This document shows positions 54,340 to 64,000 of a stretch of DNA of 64,000 bases, in pieces (positions within the stretch are counted from its first letter, which is position 1; each line of letters opens with the position of its first letter). A model generated the notes under the pieces. The model saw only the letters and a list, made by a program, of their open reading frames with translations, did not search any database and was not told the origin of the DNA. Source of the DNA: Symsagittifera roscoffensis. Its lineage: Eukaryota > Xenacoelomorpha > Acoela > Convolutidae. The DNA lies in NCBI RefSeq assembly GCF_963678635.1, contig NC_087062.1, positions 93,349,845 to 93,413,844 of the forward strand. The letters run 5' to 3'. A program made the position numbers and the translations under genes.

Positions 54340-54622
54340 GAAATGCAAAAAAACGGCCATTTTTATTGGGACGTTTCACACACACAACAGCAGAATTTAC
54401 ACAAAAAACTGTCGCGTGACAAGAGAAGCCATTACAGAGCAACGTTTCAGGCAGAGTTGAAGCCTCGCGACGCAAAACGCAGATGCCGTGAGAAGCATTA
54501 TCGCGAGAGCGAGAGGAAAGTAAGAGCAAAAAGAAGCCTCCCGAACAAAAGAAATTGCTTTTGTGGGCACTGGGTCCCAGGCCCGGTGCCCATAGATATT
54601 TTTACAAAGATTGCTTACATTT
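54340..54622. repeat. 290-bp repeat with conserved open frames, copy 1
   Basis: Copies at 54340-54622, 61096-61395 and 61590-61870. Both strands remain open over most of it. The plus frame is very basic (HKKLSRDKRSHY..., KPRDAKRRCREKHYRESERK). Because open frames occur on both strands and copies differ by frameshifts, I read it as GC-richer repeat DNA rather than a gene. Its source is unrecognised. Confidence 0.55.
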
Positions 54623-54655
54623 AAGTTGTTGTTGTTGTTGTTGTTGTTGTTGTTG
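54623..54655 (-). repeat. (AAC)n tail of the LINE insertion
   Basis: GTT repeats on the plus strand, i.e. AAC repeats as the 3' tail of the minus-strand LINE. Confidence 0.9.
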
Positions 54656-55527
54656 GGGATTCACAGCACTGCTGTTGGGATTCTTGGTCCCGGCGTCTTC
54701 TCTAAAACAATGTCCACTTGTTTCTGCACGTGAAACAATCACAGAATAATTGCCACGTGCACGTTGTCATTTCTGAAAATCTCTCGTTTACAAATTTCCA
54801 CATCGTGTTTAAAATTCTCGTCTTGAGGTCGATTCGTTTATCAAAATGAATATATGGTTCTAATCGATTTACAATCCTACTGGTTCTGAAAACAAATTCG
54901 TTTCTCGCTTTTTCCGTTCTCACTTTTCGCATCTCAAAAATTTCTGTATTTCTAGCCCGTGTGGTTCGCCTGTTTAACACTATTTCATTTCGTTCATTAG
55001 AATCAAGACTGGCAAGAAGTAAGATGTTATTTAGCTGGATGAACATGGGCAGGGGTAAAATGTTTAGCAAGCGTAGTTCGTTGATGTACACTCCCGTTTT
55101 ATTTCCAGTGATCCAACGGATTACTTTCTTTTGAAATCGCTCCAACTGCAATTGATCCCCCCTCGATATATGTGTACATGAGAGTCCGTATAATAACACT
55201 GGGAGTATTAGTGACTTATACAGGCCTAACTTTACAAACGTATTTATCTTTGCTGATAGGTTTCTTCTCAGGAGGTACAGTACTTGGCTTGCCTTCTTTA
55301 ATCTTGTTTCAATGTGTACCTTCCAACTTAAATCGCCCGACACAAAAATTCCCAGATCTTTCACAACCATCGATGTTCCAAGCACTACACCAAAAAGCAT
55401 AGAGTTAGCGTCTCCGCCCCTAAAACTTACTTTTGCACATTTATCTAGTGCTAATTCCATTTTGTTTTCAGTTACCCACTGCTGAATTTTGTCCAGATCT
55501 TCTTGAATTTCAATTGATGCAATGCCA
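54623..55527 (-). mobile_element. 5'-truncated LINE insertion
   Basis: About 0.9 kb inserted in unit U1. The minus strand has an open RT C-terminal region (upstream DLDKIQQWVTENKMELALDK, then KDLGIFVSGDLSWKVHIE, RLKKASQVLYLLRRN, LYKSLILPVLLYGLS, LERFQKKVIRWI). A 3' tail follows ('gacgccgggaccaagaatccc...ctgtgaatcccc') and ends in (AAC)n. The empty site survives in the related repeats at 61390-61400 and 61866-61876 ('aagttgttgcaatgc'). The RT frame is intact from 54702 to at least 55460, so the insertion is relatively young. Confidence 0.85.
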
Positions 55528-55529
55528 TG

Positions 55530-57105
55530 AACATTTTAAGTTCAACTCAAAACCAATTGATTATTTCAGAGCATGAGTAGTTTAGGGCGAGGAAAGGGTC
55601 AATCCATCTCAAATGGATGTATTGCATAACTGTCGCTAGAACTACCTAGAACTGAGATTTTTTTAGCCCTGATTTTAGTAAAAATCACGTTGTCTGGAGA
55701 TTCGAGACCCAGCTATGAGGCTATTTTAGCATGTAAACGTTGTAACAGTCGCCTACTTCGGTCACATATAGGCTTAAGAAAAATAGGCCCTATAACCATT
55801 GGCTCAAGAGTCAGGGACACTATCTCTTGTGTTTTTCTACCTCAAAAACGGTCGGAGCCAATTCGGTTCGCTTGCGACATGAGACTAGAACCCATTACAG
55901 CTTAAAGGCTACTACCAAAAAATCCCCCCACTCTAGAAAATAAGAACGTTCCCATACTTACGTCTCGAAATACCCAAAATACACGAACGCCGTTAAAAAC
56001 AGGGTCGGAACAATCCGTTAAGTTACTTTTTATTGGACAGTGGAACTTTTATCCATTTCAGATGGATCAACCTAAAACTCGCCTTATCTCAACATAACAA
56101 TCATAAAACACACTCGAGAAAACTAAATTTAGTACTCACATAGCAGCACGCTTGAGACACAAAGTAATTGAACTAATTAACGACTCCGGCATAAATATAA
56201 TCAAATGTAACTCTAGAAGTTTTCTAATGACGAGTCCCAATCAAGGGAAGTAAGTTTTAACTCAAGAATATAGTTTTGACTCTAGACCATCGGGAGACTT
56301 CACTTGTCCACCTTTCCGTTGAAGGTTCACACTGGTCCAGTTGATTTTAGTTCTGCTCTCTTGTTCGTTTGGTCTCCTATATCAGATAGGACAGCTCTAC
56401 TCTCGTGTTCTATGATAGAAATTGCGAATAGCGATTTCCCACTGTATATATTTGACGACTTTCCCGCAATTGTTAATTCGGTTGTTCTGATTTTTCATTT
56501 TATATTTTCAGTTGTCGCACGCAAGAAAACTGAGCATGACAGGCTCCATTAGAATTTTTGAAAATTAAAACTTCACTCCAAAATCACGTATATTCGTGTC
56601 CCTCAAGGTCAAACTTCCAGATATGACCGACTGGCACACGTAAACTTAAAAACACTGTTTGGTTCAATGACGAAAAGATCAAATAGATCAAAAATTAACT
56701 GACAGGGTTGAGACGGCGAAAAAGGAAAAGAACTAAGGCAACTGAAATTGGAGATTTTTTCTATCTTCTATTGCTGTGATTGCTGTGTCATTTCTGGGCG
56801 GAAGTTACATGGACTTTTTAATGCACCTTTGGTAGGCCTTTCTGCGGCAAAAGACAAGCATAATCAGCCAACATTTCAGCGACGAACTTCAACTCCGGGC
56901 GTATGCTCGAGTTAGGGACCTTAATATCCTGTATTGAACTAGACTGAAGGTTCGGATAATCCGACAAGTACACTTAACTTTTTCCTACTTAAGACCAAAC
57001 ATTCCGGATGTGGGGGGTAGGGTGGGAACCATTAACCTAATACTCCCAAAGCTTTGGAACTAAAAAAAGCAAAAAACAAAGTGTAAAGCTACAAAATAGA
57101 AAATA
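55530..57105. other. Repeat-block DNA, no gene
   Basis: Parts match 61395-62550 (for example 'gacgaaaagatcaaatagatcaaaaattaactgac' and 'tgtggggggtagggtgggaa'). The piece 55735-56640 is unique to U1. No host coding sequence recognised. Confidence 0.55.
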
Positions 57106-57109
57106 ATTT

Positions 57110-58520
57110 GAAAAAAAGGCCGAAACAAAAAAACTCTAAGCAAAAAAGAAAATGAAAAACAGAAAAAAATCCAAATTGACGAAAAACATTTTTTAAAAGA
57201 AAGGCAAAATTTATGTTTTTTTTCCGGATGAGATTTGATTGGACTTTCCTATTTGTTCTTGTTCCAGACTGATTTTTTTTATTCCTGATAGAAAGATCAA
57301 GTGCTGTGGTTGTAGGTTAGGTAGCCCTCCCTCTTGATTGGTGTTTGAGTATTTAAGCACAATAGTGGTAATTCGGCCGGCGACCAGAGGGTAGAGCAGC
57401 AAGCAGACAGACGTGCTTCAGACATAGCAGGGTTCATCAAAGACAACATCCACAACGGCTGTTGGATATCGTTGTCACAATTTTTGTTTCGTCCGCGAAA
57501 AAAAATCAACAAACGTTTGTCCCTCCATCAGTTGCAAATTTCCTAAAGAAGTGTCTTATTTCGGATGTTTTGGTTAATATGAGGGTACAAATGTAATATT
57601 TGCCTGGAATTACATACCGACGGAAAATTAAGCTAGGTTATCAAACGGCTGGCTAGCGTCTAAGCTCAGCTTCACATGCTTTTAACCGTCTCTACCAAAG
57701 CCAGTTCAATGTGTGGTCCCTTACTTATGTGTGGTCCCTCACATGCTTTTAACTGTCTCTACCAAAGCCAGTTCAATGTGTGGTCCGTTACGATTTAAGA
57801 CTCACGGCCAAACCGCACAAATTAACTTAGTTACTTGCAACATTAGTGAGCTCATGGCTGGTTCTCAATATCCTCAGACCACGAGGTCACTCCTAAAAAC
57901 AGGGCTACTTCCTAATTACTATACTTCGATTGTTTTTTTTTCAGTAGATAAAAATCATCATATCCATCGGATATGTTGGATATCGTTGTCACAATTTTTG
58001 TTTCGTCCGGGAAAAAAATCAACAAACGTTTGTACCCTCCATCAGTTGCAAATTTCCTAAATAAGTGTCTTATTTCGGATGTTTCGGTTAATATGAGGGT
58101 ACAAATGTAATATTTGCCTAGAATTACATACCGACGGAAAATAAAGCTAGTTTATCAAACGACTGGCTAGCGTCTAAGCACAGCTTCACATGCTTTCAAC
58201 CGTCTCTACCAAAGCCAGTTCAATGTGTGGTCCCTTACTTATGTGTGGTCCCTCACATGCTTTTAACTGTCTCTACCAAAGCCAGTTCAATGTGTGGTCC
58301 GTTACGATTTAAGACTCACGGCCAAACCGCACAAATTAACTTAGTTACTTACAACATTAGTGAGCTCATGGCTGGTTCTCAATATCCTCAGACCACGAGG
58401 TCACTCCTAAAAACAGGGCTACTTCCTAATTACTATATTTCGATTGTTTTTTTTTTCAGTAGATAAAAATCATCATATCCATCGGAGATGGTTCAACCTT
58501 TTCCCTCAACTCCCAGCTTC
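57110..58520. repeat. 1420-bp tandem unit, copy 1 (two 514-bp cassettes)
   Basis: Nearly identical to 58530-59937. It contains a spacer and two cassettes starting 'gttggatatcgttgtcac' at 57461 and 57975. Each cassette includes an internal duplication of the 'cacatgcttttaac(c/t)gtctctacc' to 'tgtgtggtcc' block. Confidence 0.9.
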
Positions 58521-58529
58521 TGGAATAGA

Positions 58530-59937
58530 TTATATTTCAAAAAAAGGCCAAAACAAAAATACTCTAAAAGAAAAAAAATGAAAAATAGAAAAAATCCAAT
58601 TGACGAAACACATTTTAAAAGAAAAACGAAATTTATGTTTTTTTTTCGGATGAGATTTGAATCGACTTTCCCATTTGTTCTTGTTCCAGACTAATTTTTT
58701 TCATTCCTGATAGAAAGATCAAGTGCTGTGATTGTAGGTTAGGTACCCCCCTCTTGATTGGTGTTTGAGTATTTAAGCACGATAATGTTAATTTGACCGG
58801 CGACCAGAGGGTAGAGCAGCAAGCTGACAGACGTGCTTCAGACATAGCAGGGTTCATCAAAGACAACATCCACAACGGCTGTTGGATATCGTTGTCACAA
58901 TTTTTGTTTCGTCCGCGAAAAAAAATCAACAAACGTTTGTCCCTCCATCAGTTGCAAATTTCCTAAAGAAGTGTCTTTTTTCGGATGTTTTGGTTAATAT
59001 GAGGGTACAAATGTAATATTTGCCTGGAATTACATACCGACGGAAAATTAAGCTAGGTTATCAAACGGCTGGCTAGCGTCTAAGCTCAGCTTCACATGCT
59101 TTTAACCGTCTCTACCAAAGCCAGTTCAATGTGTGGTCCCTTACTTATGTGTGGTCCCTCACATGCTTTTAACTGTCTCTACCAAAGCCAGTTCAATGTG
59201 TGGTCCGTTACGATTTAAGACTCACGGCCAAACCGCACAAATTAACTTAGTTACTTGCAACATTAGTGAGCTCATGGCTGGTTCTCAATATCCTCAGACC
59301 ACGAGGTCACTCCTAAAAACAGGGCTACTTCCTAATTACTATACTTCGATTGTTTTTTTTTCAGTAGATAAAAATCATCATATCCATCGGATATGTTGGA
59401 TATCGTTGTCACAATTTTTGTTTCGTCCGGGAAAAAAATCAACAAACGTTTGTACCCTCCATCAGTTGCAAATTTCCTAAATAAGTGTCTTATTTCGGAT
59501 GTTTCGGTTAATATGAGGGTACAAATGTAATATTTGCCTAGAATTACATACCGACGGAAAATAAAGCTAGTTTATCAAACGACTGGCTAGCGTCTAAGCA
59601 CAGCTTCACATGCTTTCAACCGTCTCTACCAAAGCCAGTTCAATGTGTGGTCCCTTACTTATTTGTGGTCCCTCACATGCTTTTAACCGTCTCTACCAAA
59701 GCCAGTTCAATGTGTGGTCCGTTACGATTTAAGACTCACGGCCAAACCACGTAAATTAACTTAGTTACTTGCAACATTAGTGAGCTCATGGCTGGTTCTC
59801 AATATCCTCAGACCACGAGGTCATTCCTAAAAACAGGGCTACTTCATAATTACTATATTTCTATTGTTTTTTTGCTTCAGTAGATGAAAATCATCATATT
59901 CATCGGAGATGGATCAACCTTTTCCCTCAACTCCCAG
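58530..59937. repeat. 1420-bp tandem unit, copy 2 (two 514-bp cassettes)
   Basis: Cassettes start at 58881 and 59395, exactly 1420 bp after those of copy 1. The very few differences indicate a recent duplication or gene conversion. Short open frames inside are identical between copies only because the DNA is. Confidence 0.9.
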
Positions 59938-59939
59938 CT

Positions 59940-60440
59940 TCTCATTATCTGAAAACGAACCTAATGTTTTATAATTCAATTGAGAGCATTTTGGGAAGCT
60001 AAAATGTGGTTAAAAAATTTCAACTCTTTCCAGTTTCAAGTCTTTTCCGAAGACCCTTCTGGAATCTTGAATCCGGTCGAAGGGCTGTCTTGTTGTGAAC
60101 CAGGAAGGGTAGCAAAATCTTCCCAAGAGCCTTACTGATTCTCGGGAATTGCTCCGTAACGACTGTAGCTGCAAAATTGTTACATTCGGAATATTCTTCC
60201 TCTAAAATTTTTGACTATAAATTTCTATCTGCTTAGTTCAGCGTTCTGTTTGTTTTTTGAATCAGCGAAAATCGTTGTTCTGTTTTTTGCGGTTGTTAAT
60301 TATTCACGAAAATTAAAATTGTCACCTGTTTTTACAATTAAACTTTTTTCTAAAACTTCACATATCAGTCAAAAACGACCTCCAATTCGTTTAATTTAAC
60401 AATTAAAACCACTAATTCTTCGAAACAGCCAATTCTCTAA
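59940..60440. other. End of unit U1, no gene
   Basis: Matches 63395-63800 ('ccgaagacccttctggaatc', 'gaatccggtcgaagggctgtc', 'tcacatatcagtcaaaaacgacctcc'). It includes small internal deletions relative to that copy. No gene. Confidence 0.6.
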
Positions 60441-60850
60441 CTAAACTACTCCAAATAAAAAAAAATTTCGGCCATGCATTTCAGGCCAATTTGATGAAAT
60501 GTAGAACAACTTGACAAACGTGATGATAATGATATGTTCAAAGCACCGAGCAATGATATCTGTTATTGAAACTGGTCTGTAGTCATTCAGTTCTTTTGGT
60601 CTCGACACTTTTGCAAATGTAATGATCTTTGAAATCTTCCATCTGTCGGGAAACAAACCGGTAGACAAACACAGATTAAAAACGTGGGTTGAGATTTCTG
60701 CTAAGAAAACCGCATTGGTTTTGAAGAACCAGAACGGAATGCTGTCGGGTCATGTTGCTCACTTTTTTATGGATTTTAGCGCATGATAATTTTGAAACAC
60801 GTTGACTGTTGGCACAGTTATTTACTGAGCCGGCATTTTACGTAGCTCCA
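60441..60850 (-). pseudogene. Decayed LINE reverse transcriptase, copy 2 (5' part)
   Basis: Minus strand: TGLFPDRWKISKIITFAKVS then RPKELNDYRPVSITDI, ARCFEHIIIITFVK, the fingers region of a non-LTR RT. It retains about 70 bp (60655-60735) missing from copy 1. Truncated after the fingers. Confidence 0.7.
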
Positions 60851-61095
60851 CGGCAACTGTATGAGTAGATATATTTTTTTAGTAATTGTTTAGATCTTCA
60901 GCAGTAAGATCACAGTCTTGTTTCAAATTGCAGGTCTTATTATTGCGACTGATAATGTGATATTGATAAAAGAAGATGACTTATGTTGACGACAACAATT
61001 GAAGCCTTGTTGACGAACTCGTTGAGCAAAAAAAATAAATATTCGGAAGTTCAAATTTTTTAAAAAAACTTCTATTAGAGCCAGAATGTTTCTGA

Positions 61096-61395
61096 AAAAT
61101 GCAAAAAAACGGCCATTTTTATTGGGACGTTTCACACACACAACAGCAGAATTTGCACAAAAAACTGTCGCGTGACAAGAGAAGCCATTACAAAGCAACG
61201 TTTCAGGCAGAGTTGAAGCCTCGCGACGCAAAACGCAGATGCCGTGAGAAGCCTTATCGCGAGAGCGAGAGGAAGGTAAGAGCAAAATTTGCGACAGATC
61301 CGAAGCCTCCCGAACAAAAGAAATTGCTTTTCTGGGCACTGGGTAGGCCCGGTGCCCACAGATATTTTCACAAAGATTGCTTACATTTAAGTTGT
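61096..61395. repeat. 290-bp repeat, copy 2
   Basis: Followed by 'acatttaagttgttgcaatgccctgaac', the LINE-free form of the site occupied in copy 1. Confidence 0.7.
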
Positions 61396-61589
61396 TGCAA
61401 TGCCCTGAACATTTCAAGTTCAACTCAAAACCAATTGATTATTTCAGAGCATGACTAGTTGAGGGCGAGGAAAGGGTCAATCCATCTCTAATGGATGTAT
61501 TGCATAACTGTCGCTAGAACTACCTAGAGCTAAGATTTTTTAGGCCTGATTTTAGTAAAAATCACGTTGTCTGGAGATTCGAGACCCAT

Positions 61590-61870
61590 TTTTATTGCGA
61601 CGTTTCACACACACAACAGCCGAATTTGCGCAAAAAAACTGTCGCGTGACAAGAGAAGCCATTACAAAGCAACGTTACAGGCAGAATTGAAGCCTCGCGA
61701 CGCAAAACGCAGATGCCGTGAGAAGCATTATCGCGAGAGCGAGAGGAAAAAAGAGCAAAATTTGCGACAGATCCGAAGCCTCCCGAACAAAAGGAATTGC
61801 TTTTGTGGGCCTTGGGTAGGCCCGGTGCCAACAGATATTTTTACAAACATTGCTTACATTTAAGTTGTTG
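61590..61870. repeat. 290-bp repeat, copy 3
   Basis: Third copy, again with the LINE-free 'aagttgttgcaatgcactgaac' junction at its end. Tandem to copy 2 with about 495-bp spacing. Confidence 0.7.
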
Positions 61871-62891
61871 CAATGCACTGAACATTTTAAGTTCAACTCA
61901 AAACCAATTGATTATTTCAGAACATGAGTAGTTGAGGGCGAGGAAAGGGTCAATCCATCTCTAATGGATGTTTTGCAAAACTAATGCTAAAACTACCTAG
62001 AACTAAAAATTTTTAGCCCTGATTTTAGTAAAAATTACGTTGTCTGGATATTCGAGACCCAGCTATGAGGCTATTTTAGCATGTAAAGTAAACTTAAAAA
62101 ATTTGTTTGGTTCATGGACGAAAAGATCAAATAGATCAAAAATTAACTGACAGCGTCGAGACGGCGAAAAAAGAAAAGAACTAAGGCAACTGAAGTTGGA
62201 GATTTTTCCTATCTTCTACTGCTGTGTCATTTCTGGGCGGAAGTTATACGGACTTTTTAATGCACCCTTGGTAGGCCTTTCTGCGGCAAAAGACAAGCAT
62301 AATCAGCAAACATTTCAGTGAAGAACTCAACCCCGGGCGTGTGCCCGAATTAGGGGCCTTAATATCCTGTATTGAACTAGACTGAAGGTTCGGATAATCC
62401 GACAAGTATACTTAACTTTTTCCTACTTAAGACCGAAAATTCCGGATGTGGGGGGTAGGGTGGGAAGTCATTAACCCAATACTCCCAAGGCTTTGGAACT
62501 AAAAAAATCAAAAAACAAAGTGTAAAGCTACAAAATAGAAAATAATTTTAAAAAAGGCCAAAACAAAAATACTCTAAGCGAAAAAAAACGAAAAACAGAA
62601 AAAATCCAAATTGACGAAAAACATTTTAAAAGAAAGACAAAACTTATGTTTTTTTTCCGGATGAGATTTGAATCAACTTTCCTGTTTGTTCTTGTTCCAG
62701 ACTGATTTTTTTCATTCCTGATAGAAAGATCAAGTGCTGTGGTTGTAGGTTAGGTACCCCCCTTTTGATTGGTGTTTGAGTATTTTAGCACAATAGTGTT
62801 AATTTGGCCGGCGACCAGAGGGTAGAGCAGCAAGCTGACAGACGTGCTTCAGACATAACAGGGTTCATCAAAGACAATATACACAAAGGCT

Positions 62892-63350
62892 GTTGGATAT
62901 CGTTGTCACAATTTTTGTTTCGTTCGGGAAAAAATCAACAAACGTTTGTACCCTCCATCAGTTGCAAATTTCCTAAATAAGTGTCTTATTTCGTATGTTT
63001 CGGTTAATATGAGGGTACAAATGTAATATTTGCCTGGAATTACATACCGAAGGAAAATAAAGCTAGGTTATCAAACGACTGGCTAGCGTCTAAGCACAGC
63101 TTCACATGCTTTTAACCGTCTCTACCAAAGCCAGTTCAATGTGTGGTCCATTAACATCGGGTCGACAAAAACGTTACAATTTAAGACTCCCGACCAAACC
63201 GCGCAAACTAACTTAGTTACTTGCAAAATTAGTGAGCTCATGGCTGGGTCTCAATATCCTCAGACCACGATGTCACTCCTAAAAACAGGGCTTCTTCATA
63301 ATTACTATATTTCTATTGTTTTTTTTCTTCAGTAGATAAAAATCATCATA
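62892..63350. repeat. Fifth 514-type cassette, simple form
   Basis: Starts 'gttggatatcgttgtcac'. It has only one copy of the 'accgtctctaccaaagccag' block and a different continuation ('cattaacatcgggtcgac'), so it represents the form before internal duplication or a separate branch. Confidence 0.75.
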
Positions 63351-64000
63351 TCCATCAGAGATGGATCAACCCTTTCCCTCAACTCCCAGCTTTTCATTAT
63401 CGGAAAACGAACCTAATGTTATTTAATTCAATTGAGGGCATTTCGGGAAGCTAAAATGTGTTTAAAAAGTTTTCACTCTTTCCAGTTTCCAGTCTTCTCC
63501 GAAGACCCTTCTGGAATCTTGAATCCGGTCGAAGGGCTGTCTTGTTGTGAACCAGGAAGGGTTGTGAACCAGGACAAAAAGTTCTGTCTGTTTTTTGTAT
63601 CAGCGAAAATCTTTGTTCTGTTTTTTTTTTCCGGTTGTTCAGTATTCGCGAAAACTAAAATTGTCCCGTGTTTTTACAAATAAACTTTTTTTCTAAAACT
63701 TCACATGTCAGTCAAAAACGACCTCCAAGTCGTTTAATTGAACAATGAAAACCGTTAGTTCTTTGAAACAGCCAATTCTCTCACTAAACTACTCCAAATA
63801 AAAAAAAAGTTACGGCCATGCAATTCAGGCCATTTTGGTCGAATGTCACATACTCCCGGGACAGCACGCTCAATGTCCTCCTTGAACTTCGAGTAACTCA
63901 TCGGAATAGTACAGATTCACCGAGCAAAAATTACAAAGTGCTTGAAAAAAATTTTTATCCGCATCACATCGAGTAACTACGTGCTATAAATGGCATCATT

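Larger units (their letters stand above)
53828..60470. repeat. Large repeat block, unit U1
   Basis: The sequence order from 53828 (RT start fragment, basic ORF-like block, 'ctagaactacc..' block, AT-rich piece, 514-bp cassettes, 'ttttccgaagacccttctgg' end) recurs from about 60500 to 63830. U1 contains extra material: a LINE insertion (54623-55527), about 0.9 kb after 55735, and additional cassettes. Not a host gene region. Confidence 0.7.
60500..63830. repeat. Large repeat block, unit U2
   Basis: Second unit of the block, shorter than U1: no LINE insertion, two tandem copies of the 290-bp basic-frame repeat (61096, 61590) and a single 514-bp-type cassette at 62892 that lacks the internal duplication. 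Confidence 0.7.

Noticed and set aside
54343-54624. Arg/Lys-rich frame (HKKLSRDKRSHY...) present three times
   Set aside because: Copies change frame at their ends, the opposite strand is equally open, and the unit behaves as a repeat. Kept as a repeat, not a gene.
57713-58060. 115-codon frame repeated identically at 59133
   Set aside because: Identity reflects the 1420-bp DNA duplication; a third, truncated version at 58227 is frameshifted, and composition is not protein-like.
1-64000. CRISPR arrays, bacterial operons, riboswitches or phage modules
   Set aside because: No regularly spaced identical repeats with unique spacers, no Shine-Dalgarno-led gene strings; introns and eukaryote-only gene families show nuclear animal DNA.

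Overview
The window looks like nuclear DNA of an invertebrate metazoan. It is strongly AT-rich and gene-poor, has spliced genes with long repeat-filled introns, and encodes a muscle-type single-LIM protein, ESCRT-III CHMP4/Snf7, V-ATPase subunit D, RNA polymerase subunit RPB5 and a PUS1-type pseudouridine synthase. I cannot name the species. Nearly all recognisable host genes are on the minus strand. Several start codons sit 3 to 13 nt after a good 3' splice acceptor with no visible 5' exon. That layout fits spliced-leader trans-splicing or non-coding first exons. || Layout. 1-8860: no convincing host gene; mobile-element debris (hAT-like ends, a long inverted-repeat element at 2.4-4.2 kb, tRNA-derived SINE pieces, a dispersed element at 7.1-8.0 kb). 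8.87-9.83 kb and 19.22-20.19 kb: two copies of a segmental duplication, each with an intronless ARF-like GTPase gene; the second has a damaged P-loop. About 10.96 kb: a small candidate secreted/membrane peptide gene. 14.0-15.2 kb: diverged minisatellite. 22.9-25.3 kb: a foldback-type element with very long inverted arms. 25.9-26.2 kb: LIM protein. 27.1-33.2 kb: PUS1-type gene with two alternative terminal exons. 33.6-34.7 kb: tandem array. 34.8-35.7 kb: orphan secreted protein with a TATA box. 37.2-39.5 kb: dispersed element, LINE reverse-transcriptase relic and a MITE with intact 8-bp target-site duplication. 41.5-42.1 kb: second array of the same repeat. || 42.2-51.7 kb is the host-gene core. 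On the minus strand, in transcription order, it holds CHMP4 (two exons around a 5.7-kb intron), V-ATPase subunit D, an orphan internal exon, then RPB5. The three main genes are head-to-tail, and each coding region starts just after a splice acceptor, so a trans-spliced operon-like unit is possible. The CHMP4 intron holds a tandem 1.6-kb duplication and a small unrecognised candidate gene or pseudogene. || 51.8-64 kb is retroelement and repeat territory: an RT-linked nuclease-like C-terminal fragment, decayed LINE RT copies, a 5'-truncated LINE insertion whose empty site survives twice nearby, 1420-bp tandem units built from 514-bp cassettes, and a larger duplication of the whole block. || The identified host proteins serve unrelated housekeeping roles (transcription, vacuolar acidification, membrane scission, RNA modification, cytoskeleton), so proximity suggests co-transcription rather than one pathway. 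All assignments come from reading the sequence; no database search was run.
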